Notes: generated from the sequence alone by a model not told the origin. Shown: positions 21,850 through 33,372, counted from the stretch's first letter. The stretch: 64,000 bases of DNA from Sthenelais limicola (GCA_942159475.1 OW804097.1:33244298-33308297); one strand, 5' to 3'. Program-made: numbers and translations.

Positions 21850-24454
21850 ACCTATATATTCCAATCCCTCACTTGACACCTCTATTTCGCAGCTCTATGT
21901 GGCATTATAATCCCCTGACACACCTGCTCTCTCACAATGCCACATACACCCAACTAATATTGCAGTCAGAGTCCTCAATACACGTATAAAGTTACGTTTA
22001 CAGAGATACCCAATAGCCCACCAACGTAGCCTCATCATGTTTGGATCGCCTACCTATCCACCCCTTTTCACCCCTATCCATGATCCATGGAGTTGCGGAT
22101 TGCCTCGCCCACTTGCCTTTGTGCCGAGCCACACACAACCCCAGTGGTGCCTCATTTGTTCCCCCCTCTTCACAGCAGCCCAGAGTCAGGTAAAAGCAAC
22201 AGGCGGGTGACTCTATTTGACTTTGGATGGAGCGAATGTTGGGAGAAGCTGATGGGGGATTTAGGCTAGGATTTGGATGGGATTATGCGTTTTCAATCTC
22301 AACCAAGGGTGAAGGAGTGCAAAATGACATTAGACTCCCAAATGTGAGGTTTGTACACAAACTTCCACTGCGGGGAGATTTTCTATTATTGCAAAAGCTA
22401 TCCCGGGAGGAATGTCAATTTTCTATATTGTCAGGGCCTTGTACTGATCGTCTGTTCATTCTATAGACTTTTACTTCGCTTAAATCTGGTCCTGGTCGGA
22501 CAAGAATGCTAAGAGCGAGACTAAACATGGAGGTAATTCTGGAATAATTCCGTCAGACCCTAGACTTTTCAGGCAGATTAAAAATTCATTCTAATTCCAA
22601 TCTACTTAATCTATACAGACACTTAAGAGCATTCCTTTCCGGGGTATGATGTACATTTTTTCATCCAATTCTCAAATCCATCAGGCGAATGTTTGAGGAT
22701 TTCTATCCTGCGATTTTTAATACAAAATTTCAGCTTGTTTGGAGTAGCATATGTCTTGAATTAGTGTTTTCAAAGTCACACTGGGGCATGCATGATTCGG
22801 ATCAAACCAAATACTCCTAAATTATCATCAAACTTATTTGGATGTGTGGCGGATTATTTGGTGAGAAAGAAAGAAATACTCTTTTGAGCAATATTTAAGG
22901 TAATGCAGCCTTATTTTCAATTAAATAATTGTTTTTATCAGGGATGATGTTTAATACAGATCGATTAAGCACATATAACAATAAAAACTTATACTTGTTC
23001 TTATCTTGAATATATAGACAATTAAGTTTTTTTGTTTTAAAGATGTTTATTCAGCAGAGTGAAATTATGCAGTTACACACTATTCTCATTCGAGGCTGAT
23101 GGTTGGGAAAAATGTTACCATATAAGTTCGTTACATCAAAGAAAAATTGAGAGCAAAGAATTTATATATCATCTAGGCCAATAAAGGCCAGTAAATTATA
23201 CAAAATTATACAAAATTGAAAGCACACCTAAAATCCACCACCCGGGCAGCATCCTTTTTCTACAGTCCGGGATTCAAAATACTTTTTCATAGACATATAC
23301 AAAGCAGTCATGAAGATTTTCAAGATACAGGCATTCAGAGTTATAGTTATAAAAGTAATAAAAGAAACTCTCTCTATATATAAATAAGATGAGACGGGAA
23401 AACGGCGGAAGACCTGATTTCATCATACAAACATTGTGTACACCATCACAAATTATTCAATTAATATTCAATTAAATAATCAAATAGAATCCTCACATTG
23501 TATGTATTCTCATGCTTCGCCCCAAACTATCAATATTCTAATACGATATTTTATCATTATTTGTTTGCTTAAATTGTTGATCAGTATTTATCATACGCAT
23601 TTATATGAAATAGCTTATCTAGAGTGGGATATGTTGTATGCGTATACCATTGAGTGGTATACGCTACTCCACCCACCACCTGAGCCAATGGAAGTACATT
23701 CGGGGAAAGGTCCACAACATGGCTTCCTATATTCCCTTTTAGATTAGGAAAAGCAAATTGTAACTAATCTTCTTAAAAGCATAAAGTAGTATAGAATACG
23801 GAGCCAAAGCAAAGGTCGAACACTCTTTCATCATTTAAATATTTTTGAGAAACATTCTTCTCCCAGAAATCTGTCGACCTTCTTTCTATAGGCAACCGTA
23901 ATTGTGACAATTTAAATATTGTTCAAATATTGTTCAAATGGTGTACATTAAAGACCCATCTAAAAAACAAAAACGATTGGATGTGAAAAGAAAACCCAGT
24001 TCGTGAAAAAAATGTCTAGACGGAATATACATGATGTAAAAATCGTCGAAAGAATGTCAAATATCTATGAAATTATGTTGTTTTTACCTATTCGTACAAA
24101 CCGTATACCAATAACAAGTCATATCTTGCACAGAAGAGAGGTTGCCCATAATGAAAATCTGAAAAAATGTAAACCGTGTACATATATATTTAGCCGGTCA
24201 TGTTAGTGAGGCCGGAAATATCACTTGATTCGTGTCGGAAAGTATAATAATTATTAAATGTTTAAAACAATAAGGTATGAAATAAGAAAGAACTGACAAA
24301 AATCCAATGATTATGTAAAATGTTTTTCCCATGAGACTGTGAGATTATCTTTGTATCAGCATTGAAACCAGCTCAATAAAATTGCTTTTAAAAAAAATCA
24401 AATCAAAATCAAACATTGGTGGAGCACATCTGGTGACAACAAACAGTCATAATA
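21850..24454. other. Unassigned sequence (2.6 kb, no family repeat)
   Basis: Among the longest repeat-poor intervals. A+T-rich, with only short reading frames (up to 103 codons at 23436-23747, no domain). A perfect small hairpin lies at 23640-23664. Confidence 0.5.
23640..23664. repeat. Small perfect hairpin
   Basis: Arms GCGTATACCA and TGGTATACGC around a 5-base loop. Function unknown; may be chance. Confidence 0.6.
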
Positions 24455-24863
24455 TGTGATGTGTTTCAGATAAATGAGTCACAAGTCGCAAAATGGATAT
24501 TTTTCAACGTGATCTATTTATAAGATATCTTTGTTGGAATATTCTAATTTTCGGGGTGCTTAATGCCGCTAGTAACATGACTAGGTGTACAGAATTTCAA
24601 GACAATGTATTAGATATATCTATGCATTTCTAAGGTCATTTTATGGAGTATATTTAGTTACTTTATTAGTAATTATCCTCCCCAAAATATTAATAACTTT
24701 TTTTTCAAAAATAAAGATATCACACTTGAAATATAGAAACACTACTTAGATGTCCTATTGTTTACTACCATTAGAATCGGCTTGATCTCATCTGTTCAAA
24801 TATGATGATATCTCAATCTCTTTTTTTTGCGACTTGTGACTCATTTTCCTGTAACACATCACA
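24455..24863 (+). mobile_element. Family B copy B-4
   Basis: Complete 409-bp copy of the subgroup with ATAAGATATCTTTGTTGGAA inside. Symmetrical ATA/TAT bases lie outside both ends. Confidence 0.93.
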
Positions 24864-25507
24864 TATGACTGGTATATTATGTAGTAGCCATGCCATGCTA
24901 TGTTAGTCGGGTATGAAAAGACAAGATGCCAATATGATATTTAGTGTTAAACAAATGTAATTTGCTTCATGAATTAATTTGATTAGTTTGGGAGCTTCTT
25001 GATATGTATAAACTAGAGATGTTATATGAAATAAAATCGCTTCTAGAATTTATAGCAACGCGACAACAAAACATTCACCATGTGAACATGCGTATTTTTC
25101 TATAAACAGTTTAAATGATGTACGGCCTTCAGTAATAGCAATAATAAAAAATATTATACCATTTGCCTGAAGAAAAGATAATATAAAGTTAAGGGAGGCG
25201 GGGTCGTGAGACTGAATACATCTGGGGCCTCCCTTGACTCCCCTTTCAAACCCAGCCTCATCCTAGATAAGCCAAGGTTTTATTTCGGAGGACTACCAGA
25301 AATCCACACAGTCTTGATCCAGTAGATCCTGGATCCAGGTAGTAGTTCAGACGGGCAGGTGTCATGGCTAGATCTAGCAATTCCCAGAGGCAGAGCGCCC
25401 TAATCTTAGCTCTCAATAGTTCAGGTGCTACCAAGTGTACACACACACATCATGAAGGCAACTTGATACATTCATCTACTCATAGGTACACACTCAAGTC
25501 CCTATAT
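24864..25507. other. Unassigned sequence
   Basis: No gene or repeat recognised. Confidence 0.5.
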
Positions 25508-25742
25508 GGGTCAGATTTTCGGAAAATGTACAATTCGCCTTCACCAATCCTCTCAAATAACCCACATTTAAGACACAGATGAGCTTCAAAATGCAGTTTA
25601 ACATAACAGAACTGATACTTTAAATCAATGCGATACCAAATATACTCAGATTTACCCGGTATTCATCATTTTTCAGCCTAATTTAGCAGAATTTCCTAAA
25701 TGTGTGGAGCTGCCAATTGTACATTTTCTGAAAATCTGACCC
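25508..25742 (-). mobile_element. MITE-A copy A-21 (A-II)
   Basis: Complete; perfect ATAT flanks. Confidence 0.94.
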
Positions 25743-25992
25743 ATATGCCTCTTTTCATCATGTATCTGCCACAGCATGAGACATTTCTAAATAAGGACTG
25801 GTGTTATGTATACGCCAACGCCAATGTTTCTTTAGTATCAATATCAAATTTGACACCCAGTGTGAAAATAGTAAGACCTCTTATTGCAATTTTGACTTTT
25901 TATTGCACATATATCATAACATCTGTGATGGGAGGGACGCAGTGCCTGGTCTTTGCTCGTCATGGGGTCTTCCATTATAGGAAAACCTATAT

Positions 25993-26228
25993 GAGTCAGA
26001 TTTTCAGAAAATCTACAATTCAACTTCGCCAATCCTCTCAAATAACCCACATTTAAGACAAAAATAAGCTTCAAAATGCAGTTTAACATGACAGAACAGA
26101 TACTTTAAATCAATGCGATACCAAATATACTCAGATATACCCTAAAGTTATCACTTTTTTAGTAGAATTTAGCAGAAATTACTAAATATGTAGAGCTACC
26201 AATTGTACATTTTCTGAAAATCTTACCC
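25993..26228 (-). mobile_element. MITE-A copy A-22 (A-II)
   Basis: Left end GAGTCAG, right end CTTACCC; perfect ATAT flanks. It is 250 bp from A-21 in the same orientation. Confidence 0.93.
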
Positions 26229-26501
26229 ATATATGGAGGCAAGAGGATCAACGTCTGTTAGGTCTGCCCTAGCCTCTACCTTGAATACACCTCACATCAC
26301 AATCAAACTATGGAAAGGGAGCTGGGATAAAAGTAATCTTGCCTTTCAAGTTTTTGTACTGCAATTGGTCTATATCAGATTATAGATGTGCGAAATAACT
26401 TCACTTTCATTAACAAGGATGTCTTGACTCTATGTTATTGGTGAACATGAGAAGCATCGGCAACACGGTAGAATGAAGGGGAATTTACTTCATGACAATA
26501 A

Positions 26502-26736
26502 GGGTCAGATCTTCAGAAAATGTACAATCGGCAGATCCACACATTTAGTAAATTCTGCTAAATTAGACTGTAAAATGGTCAAGTCTAGGTATATCGGAGG
26601 ATATTTGACATTGCCTTGATTCAAACAATCTGTTTTGTTAGGTTGAACTGAATTTTGAAGCTCATTTCTGCCTTACATTTGGGTTAGTTGAGAGGTTTGG
26701 TGAAGATGAATTGTACATTTTCTGAAAATCTGACCC
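26502..26736 (+). mobile_element. MITE-A copy A-23 (A-III)
   Basis: Complete; flanks ATAA and TTAA (3 of 4). Internal TTCAAACAATCTG. Confidence 0.93.
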
Positions 26737-27006
26737 TTAACCCCAGGTGCAGTTGATGTTATTTCACAAGTGTGGTGAAATATGGTTGAGATTATTACAC
26801 TTGTCAGCTTGAGTTCTATTCTGGGTGGTACGCCACCAGCATGGAGCATATGATTTAGAAAACACCTTTTTAAAAAAAGCGAGGGAAATTGCTGTGAACT
26901 AGAATCCTTTTCACTATGTTAGTACCACGATATATGGATCGTTAGATGCAAAGTTTCATTCCAATATTACGAATTAAATTAATTAATTAAATTAATTACG
27001 AAAACA

Positions 27007-27262
27007 GGGGCCCGTTCCATGAGAAAATCTTACTTGATATGAGAAAATCTTACTTGATATGAGAAAATCTTACTTGATATGAGAAAATCTTACTTGATAT
27101 GAGAAAATCTCACTTGATATGAGAAAATCTTACTTAAATTGATATGAGAAAATCTTACTTGATATTTTCCTTCATTAGCTACTTTTCCCTACACAGCACC
27201 TGATAAGGAATTTGAGGGCCAGAATCTGCTATACAGGCATGCTATGTTGTATTCCTACAGTA
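27007..27262 (+). mobile_element. Family F copy F-1 with internal tandem array
   Basis: Starts GGGGCCCGTTCCATGAGAAA. After the array it continues TTTTCCTTCATTAGCTACTT and ends near CAGTAGGAAT. The second part matches the reverse complement of F-3 at 44790-44930. The exact outer boundaries are uncertain. Confidence 0.6.
27021..27165 (+). repeat. 20-bp tandem array
   Basis: Seven units of GAGAAAATCTTACTTGATAT. Five are nearly exact, the sixth carries a 5-base insertion, and the seventh is exact. The array sits inside element F-1 and looks like a recent local expansion. Confidence 0.97.
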
Positions 27263-27380
27263 GGAATACATTGGAACATATCTTTGCAATGAATATTTTT
27301 AAGTAAGGATTTCTCTGAAAAAACAACATGAATATTATTTGCATGTTGCATAGAGATTTAAGAACCCTTTGGATATATAA

Positions 27381-27617
27381 GGGTGAAATCGCCAGAAAAT
27401 GTACAATCGGCAAATCTACACATTTAGTAAATTCTACTAAATTAGACTGTAAAATGGTCAATACTACCTGTATATCTGAGGATATTTGACATTTCCTTGA
27501 TTCAAAAAATCTGTTTGGTTATGTTGAACTGAATTTTGAACCGGATTTTTGTCTTAAATTTGGGTTATTTGAGAGGATTGGTGAAGATGAATTGTACATT
27601 TGCTGGCGATTTCACCC
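27381..27617 (+). mobile_element. MITE-A copy A-24 (A-III, GGGTGAAATCG termini both ends)
   Basis: Left GGGTGAAATCGCCAG, right CTGGCGATTTCACCC. Perfect ATAA duplication. It is the only copy with the alternative terminus matched at both ends, so it best represents that form. Confidence 0.94.
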
Positions 27618-27934
27618 ATAACACATTCGAGTGAATACATGATCGGCTTATGGACAAAGGCAAGAGATAGAATGACAGTGTTCCAATAATCTATCTCCTA
27701 CTAATTCCCGAGAGGGCCTTGAAGCAGCACTGGAGGGCCTTTACTTGCTGACCACCTGCTGGTAAGACCAGCTTCTGCTTTGAACTCGCCGCCCTCGTAT
27801 TGCAATTGACTTGACACCTTGACTTGGGGACATGTTGGGAAGCTGAGGGGGAATTTGTTGTACACTAATTAGTGAAAGCCTCGTCAGGTGTGCCTTCCTC
27901 ACGCTCAGGTATGTTGCCTCAGGGATCCATACAT
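27618..27934. other. Unassigned sequence
   Basis: Nothing recognised. Confidence 0.5.
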
Positions 27935-28169
27935 GGGTCAGATTTTCAGAAAATATACAATTTGCAGCTGTACACCTTTGATAAATTCTTCAAAATCTGG
28001 CTACAATTTGGTCAATACTAGGTAAATTCGAGAATATTCAGCATTGTATTCATTCTAGCAATCTGTTTGGTTAGTTTGAACTGTATTTTGGACTTTATTT
28101 TCGTCTGAAATTTGGGTTATTTGTGAGGATTGGTGAAGTTGAATTGTACATTTTCTGACAATCTGACCA
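27935..28169 (+). mobile_element. MITE-A copy A-25 (A-I)
   Basis: Complete; right terminus CTGACCA. Perfect ACAT duplication (27931-27934, 28170-28173). It is the last copy before a 5-kb MITE-A-free interval. Confidence 0.93.
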
Positions 28170-28598
28170 ACATGTATGCTGGTTAGGTGTCCTTTAACAC
28201 TGGAACCGTTTCACAGCCATTTCCTCATCTTCTTAGCAAAGGCAGTTTTGGTGATATTACATCAAAGTAAACTAAAGTGTTAATCAAACCCAAATGAGAA
28301 TACCGTACAAGGGGGGATATTGCTGTATAATTGTCGACTTATACGCTGGTGTGACATATGTAACCTTCATTGGTATTAACTGATCTCACCACATGTATAT
28401 AAGGCGGATAGCCATGGTTTCTATCATGTATATTTGATGCCCCAGTGATATGGAATAACCTGGGAAGAGTTGGATTTTTCCACTAAAATGTGTTTGTAAA
28501 ATGTGTTATTTTTATCTATTTCCCACAAATCACAATACATTGTATAAGTCCAGTAGGAAGACATGCAGGTTGTAGACTCTGTTGAACTTTGTTTCGAT
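28170..28598. other. Unassigned sequence
   Basis: Nothing recognised. Confidence 0.5.
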
Positions 28599-28628
28599 GT
28601 ACACTGTAAGCGGTCCTTCAGTCAAATC

Positions 28629-28895
28629 CGTGTAATTTTACACGGATTCCACTGCGTTTTTGGATGACGGTTTTTCCCGGTAAAATTACATTTTCGTGTA
28701 AAATTACATGGATCCCATGTAAAAACTTACTCTGAATCCTTGTAAAACCCGGCTCGAAATTACAGTAGATCCGTGTAAAAATTTACTCTGAATCCATGTT
28801 AAACCCAGCTCAAAATTACAGTAGATCCGTGTAAAAATTTACTCTGAATCCATGTAAAACCCGGCTCAAAATTACAGTAGACCCATGTAAAACCC
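28629..28895 (+). repeat. 56-bp tandem repeat block with palindromic GTAAAATTACA motifs
   Basis: After a near-palindrome (ATCCGTGTAA then TTTTACACGGAT) come about three units of roughly 56 bp, each with TTACTCTGAATCCATGT, AAACCCGGCTCAAAATTACA and GTAGATCCGTGTAAAAA. A related motif set is at 31375-31540. Confidence 0.85.
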
Positions 28896-29299
28896 TTTTA
28901 TCCTCACTATATATTCTTATTCGGGGATCTTTTATTTACCCTCAGAAAATCATCATTTCATCAATTTGGTTCATCATTTTCTTGTTGGTGTACTTCTTCA
29001 TACCGGCTTCTGTAAAGAATAAAATACAGCTATATTTGGTGCAATGCATACACAGTTGGTTATATATAATATACCAGATTACTGTATCAGACCTACTAAA
29101 ACTGTTTGAATGTCATAAATGTAACATATAGGAGACAAGAAAAAGAGCAATGACTAAATGAAGAACATTTGTTTGATTGTATGTATAACTTGACTGGTAT
29201 TTTGTAAAATAACTGGTATTTTGTAAATAACTTGAAACGGTATAGGATATTTGTAATAAGTATACAATTACATTGTATCAGCAGTAGTGAATAGCCTCA

Positions 29300-29345
29300 A
29301 GGGGAGGGGCAGGGTATTAAGGGGGAGGGACGGGAGAGGGAGAGG
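29300..29345 (+). repeat. G-rich tract, quadruplex-capable
   Basis: Successive runs GGGG, AGGGG, CAGGG, GGGGGAGGG and ACGGG within about 45 bases. At least four G-runs with short loops fit the usual G-quadruplex pattern. Confidence 0.5.
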
Positions 29346-29467
29346 TTGGTTAGAAAAGCTTTCGAAAATGTTTGAAACATAATTGATAATTGTATTCATT
29401 GTAGAATCTATGTTAGCAGATCATTAAATGGAATATTGAATCGAATGTAATCATGTAAGTGTGCATA

Positions 29468-29640
29468 AGGACGAGGGGTCACAGAGAAAGAGGAGGGAGT
29501 AAGGAGAGAGATAATAGAGAGAGTGGGAAAGAGATATGAGAGAGAGAAAGAAAGAGGGGGAGGTGAGAGGTGTAGGAGTTGGCAGACGGGGAAGGCGGCA
29601 GGGGGAAGGAGAGAGTGAGAGGGAAAGAAGGAAAGAAAGT
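29468..29640 (+). repeat. Long polypurine (GA-rich) tract
   Basis: About 170 bases almost entirely A and G, built from imperfect GAGAGA/GGAAAG runs. On the minus strand this gives artificial Ser/Leu/Pro-rich frames. Mirror-like purine tracts can form triplex DNA; function here is unknown. Confidence 0.85.
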
Positions 29641-30358
29641 ATATTTAACATACTTGTATAGCCTATACCAACGATCCCATAGCACATAGGTGTATGGAGA
29701 ATCGTTGCATATACCCAGCTGACAACATGTTCATATTACATTATTGAAATGTTTAAAATCTTTCGCCGAAATTACTTATAAATCCTAAATCCTGCACCCA
29801 TATAGTTAGGCCTAGTATAGCCACTATAAGAATTCTCTATGTGGCCGTAAAAACGCTAAATATTGAAATACTTTTAAAATCTTTTCATCCATATGGTGCG
29901 AAAAGTCCCCTAGGCTACATAATCAGTGAAGGAATTTTCGGTAAAATTATGTAGATATCAACGCGACGAAACACAAATTTCATACCGTTGATACCCGTCA
30001 GTGGCTGACGGAATGTGTAGCGCTCATCCCCGGCACTCTACACCCCTGCATCATCGTGGTTCCCTGGGCCATCAGATAGCGATGTAGCGGAGGTCTTCAA
30101 ACATTGAAAATTACTCATAAGGATTTTTCTAAACAATAACGATGGTATAGGTTGTTTATGTGAGGTACAGAGATGATATAATTTGTAATGTTAGTGTAGC
30201 ATAAGGCATTGGTCTTTTCATAGTAGGCCTACTAAGCCTTTCAATGACCAAATGAAAGTGTTTATAAACTCTGCATTATCGCCCAGATGCTACCACTAGA
30301 AAATGTAGTTAGATTTCCATTGACTAAAGTCATTATTGATTCAAAAAGACTACTTACC

Positions 30359-30477
30359 CTACTGCTTGGTGTCCTTGGATAGACATAAAATGAAATGTGA
30401 TGTTCAAACACGGCAAAATCTGCATACTTCCATGAATTATTCTGCACATTTTGAAATCCGTTAACGGTTCCGGCCAT
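30359..30477 (-). CDS. Candidate first coding exon, unrecognised protein (weak)
   Basis: On the minus strand an ATG in good context (GAACCATGG) opens MAGTVNGFQNVQNN and runs 40 codons to PSSR, followed by a consensus-like donor GG/GTAAGT. The open frame itself continues to 30262. A possible phase-0 acceptor (GTTTGAAG) ends at about 30097, and the next bases would add TSATSLSDGPGNHDDAGV then stop, but its pyrimidine tract is poor. I do not recognise the protein. It lies in the only 5-kb interval free of MITE-A. It may be real or chance. Confidence 0.28.
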
Positions 30478-31204
30478 GGTTCATGTAGTCTGCTCCTCTA
30501 CCACAAGGTGGCCACAGTAGTCAAACAGTGGTCAACCGCTGGTCAATAACCTCACACATATTACTACGTTATTTACTACTCCGAGTAGGATTGTTTATAG
30601 CAACGATCCTATAGCTTCAAAGGTCCCATGCAGGCGAGGCGGAACATATAAAATATTGGGTGGGGTAGTGTGGCGGGGGAGGGCAAACCTTTTTATTTGT
30701 GTGTAGGTGTGAGTACCGATTTTCACCACTGGTAGGCATTTGTGGTTTTGAGCAATATTAACAGGTTTAAAATTATGACGGATCTAGTAGCAATGAAAAT
30801 GGCTAGGTAAAACTCGTTGAAATCTGTCCTGGGAACCCTACTTTATGAGTCTATAATTAAAAATGAAAAGGTTAGGGCAGAAAACCAGTGTTTTCTTTAA
30901 TAATATTCATAGAAAATATAAAATTATAACTTAGGCCTAATACAAAAATAACAATATTTTGCCCATCTGTTCTTTATACGAATATTGAGTTTATGTAACG
31001 TTACTTGTCAATGTATTCAAGCCATTTTAATGTTTATAAATTCAATATTTCTCTATTAGCTAGAGGGGAATGCTATCGGAAATATATGCGTCATCGTTCA
31101 TCACACTTCTTTATGTGTCTCTATCAACAGTAAATATTTAGCCTCAATATAAATGTTATACATTATGTTATACCTATGATGATGGCAGGCTATAACTAAA
31201 AAGA

Positions 31205-31345
31205 ATCATTAATGCTTTGTCTGTTTTTGAAAAAAAAAATAAAAAAATAAAAATATTTGTTTCGTGTTTTTGAAAAAAAAAGATTTTTCATCATATATTA
31301 GCATCTGTTTTTTTAAAAAAAATATAGTTTTTGAAAAAAAAAATT
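31205..31345 (+). repeat. Degenerate GTTTTTGAAAAAAAAA repeats
   Basis: TTTTTGAAAAAAAAA occurs three times, with a diverged version in between, in an A/T-only stretch. The overlapping 83-codon frame at 31264-31515 is an artefact of this low complexity. Confidence 0.7.
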
Positions 31346-31374
31346 GTATGGGCTTTTACGATGAACCCACGTAT

Positions 31375-31547
31375 GCAGCTGATATTACGCTGATCCCACG
31401 GACCCCCAGGGGTGGTGCGCGGAAACAGTGTAATATAAGCGTAGGATTACATGGATTCCACGCATGCACGCTGAATCCATGTAAACTACAGTTCGTACCC
31501 GGAAACAACAGGTAATTACGTGGATCCAGATGAATTTTCAGCTGATT
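31375..31547. repeat. Repeat block related to 28629-28895
   Basis: Carries GATTACATGGATTCC, CTGAATCCATGTAAAC and AATTACGTGGATCC motifs shared with the tandem block 2.7 kb away. No orderly tandem period seen here. Confidence 0.55.
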
Positions 31548-31587
31548 TCTTAGAGTGTACTCGTACGAAAAGGAAATAAAATCTATT

Positions 31588-32008
31588 TGTAGTGGGTCCG
31601 CCACCCGCAATACATCAACGCTGCCAACCATCGCCGACTACCAACCAGGCTACGACAGCGGGGGCACTTCTACTGGAGCCGGAGATGACCACCAGTTCCG
31701 GCCGCTTCCGTCAGAGGGCGACATATATCAGCGTGCCGACAGCACTGCAGATACCCTCCGACGGACGGTAGGCGGAGGATACTACTACCTCCGCAAGGGG
31801 ATCCAGGCTTCGCTTAATACTATGGACTCGAGTCGCGCCGTGGACCGATATACTTCTGTTGTTCAAATTAAGCACCTTTGTTCAGAGACAATACCTTTGT
31901 AACTGTATACCTTTGGGTAATAAAACACGGTTCAAACGAATTTCCTCGTATTCGTGATTCTTTCCCGAATTTCGTAAACTCGTGCCCACGAATCTGCGGT
32001 TCACTACA
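31588..32008 (+). mobile_element. Solo LTR (LTR retrotransposon remnant)
   Basis: 421 bp starting TGTAGTG and ending CACTACA (inverted TG...CA termini), with TATT flanking both sides (31584-31587, 32009-32012; extendable to TATTT). AATAAA at 31919-31924 is placed as expected for a polyadenylation signal, with about 85 bp of putative U5 following. The G+C-rich front part contains a 115-codon open frame (31555-31902) that begins outside the LTR, so it is probably not a gene. No second LTR or internal pol region is nearby. Plus orientation is inferred from the AATAAA. Family (Gypsy or BEL-like) not determined. Confidence 0.7.
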
Positions 32009-32244
32009 TATTTATATATTTATATAGATTTATCTTAAGTAAATTAATACTAACAGCGGATGCCCTAACTGCAATATCAAGTCATCAGTCACAATCATGT
32101 CTATAGAGAAAACATGCACATTGCCAGTAACCTTATACTGCTTTTGAATCTAAAATGTTTTCTGGACTACCATGAAATTATCATTGTATGAAAATGGATC
32201 CAATAAAATTTGTTAAAAAAAAAATAATAAACCTAATCACAAAT

Positions 32245-32522
32245 TGTGATGTGTTTCAGGTAAATGAGTCATAAAATCGCAAAATGGATATTTTTCAACG
32301 TGATCTATTTATAAGATATCTTCGTTGGAATATTCTAATTTTCGGGGTGCTTAATGCCGCTAGTAACATGAATAGGTGTACAGAATTTCAGGGCAATGTA
32401 TTAAATAGATGTCCTATTGTTTACTACTATTAAAATCGGCTTAATCTCATCTTTTCAAATGTGATGATATCTCAATCTCCTTTTTTTGCGACTTGTGACT
32501 CATTTTCCTGTAACACATCACA
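32245..32522 (+). mobile_element. Family B copy B-6 (internally deleted)
   Basis: 278 bp. The segment between CAATGTATTAAATA and GATGTCCTATTG (about 130 bp in B-4) is missing. Both termini intact. Confidence 0.92.
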
Positions 32523-32615
32523 ATTTGATATCAGACTGTTGATAACAAATCAGACCCTAATCACATTGTATACAAATCATGGATGAATCAATAAAGCACT
32601 ATTTCCAATGGCAAC

Positions 32616-32834
32616 TTAAACCCTGCCCACACACAGCCGATTTGCCTCCTGATTGCCCCCGATTTTGGTCTTCCGATGAATCCTAGGATTACATTTCCAA
32701 TACTGGTTTATGTTATTTCAAAAACATAAACCAGGATTTGAAATGGAATCATAGGATTCATCAGGAGACCAAAATCGGGAGGCAATCGGGAGGCAATCGG
32801 GAGGTAAATCGCCTATGTGTGGGCAGGGTCTTAC
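32616..32834. mobile_element. Family E copy E-1 (fold-back element at TTAA)
   Basis: Almost entirely palindromic: ACCCTGCCCACACACAGCC on the left pairs with the right end, and the centre is AAACATAAACCAGG opposite CTGGTTTATGTT. Left flank is TTAA, right flank TTAC. One arm carries extra copies of GGGAGGCAATC. TTAA targeting fits piggyBac-like movement; inference only. Confidence 0.8.
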
Positions 32835-33136
32835 AAAGACTGGCGATTGATTAGTGAAACAGACATGGGGTAAATGACCCCTGACAAGGCTAGCCTGGGG
32901 GATGGCAATTGGCTAGGCAGTGCCATGCCCGGTGTCGGCACCAGTCAACCGCCAATTGCCTCCTCCAATATGTTCGCCACCTATAATATTTCCCAAGGCA
33001 CACTCTTCAACTGAAGTCAATAGAGTACTCCTAGCTATTATAATAATAGTAGGACAGGGACTGGCAACTTGGGGTATGAATGTTTGAAATCAATTCCGAA
33101 TAAAGCGAATTTTCATTCTGTGTCTTTTTATTACTT
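32835..33136. other. Unassigned sequence
   Basis: Nothing recognised. Confidence 0.5.
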
Positions 33137-33372
33137 GGGTCAGATTTTCAGAAAATGTACAATTCGCCTTCACCAATCCTCTCAAATAGCCCATATTTAA
33201 GACAGAAATTAGCTTCAAAATGTAGTTTAACATAACAGAATTGATACTTGAAATCAATGTGATACCAAATAGACTCAGGTATACCAGGTATTCTTCATTT
33301 TTCAGCCTAATTTAGGAGAATTTCCTAAATGTGTAGAGCTGCCAATTTGTACATTTTCTGAAAATCTGACCC
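33137..33372 (-). mobile_element. MITE-A copy A-26 (A-II)
   Basis: Complete, but flanks ACTT and ATGA do not match. First copy after the MITE-A-free interval. Confidence 0.92.

Larger units (their letters stand above)
28900..30076. other. Unassigned sequence with purine-rich tracts
   Basis: Apart from the two G/purine tracts listed separately, no gene is confidently seen. It may be intron or 3' region of the candidate exon at 30359-30477. Confidence 0.45.
28599..31560. other. Candidate large element or domain bounded by GTACACTSTAAG
   Basis: GTACACTGTAAG at 28599-28610 and CTTAGAGTGTAC at 31549-31560 are inverted with one mismatch. Both ends carry TGGATCC/CACGGAT and GTAAAATTAC-type motifs next to them. 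This may be one element of about 3 kb or two related repeats flanking host sequence. No transposase found. Confidence 0.3.

Noticed and set aside
27021..27165. CRISPR-like array
   Set aside because: Units are contiguous 20-mers without spacers, in an animal-type genome; it is a minisatellite.
29451..29687. Serine/leucine-rich minus-strand frames
   Set aside because: Direct consequence of the polypurine tract.
31555..31902. 115-codon G+C-rich plus-strand frame
   Set aside because: It begins outside and runs through a region with solo-LTR termini, flanking duplication and AATAAA; LTR U3 sequence is the simpler explanation.
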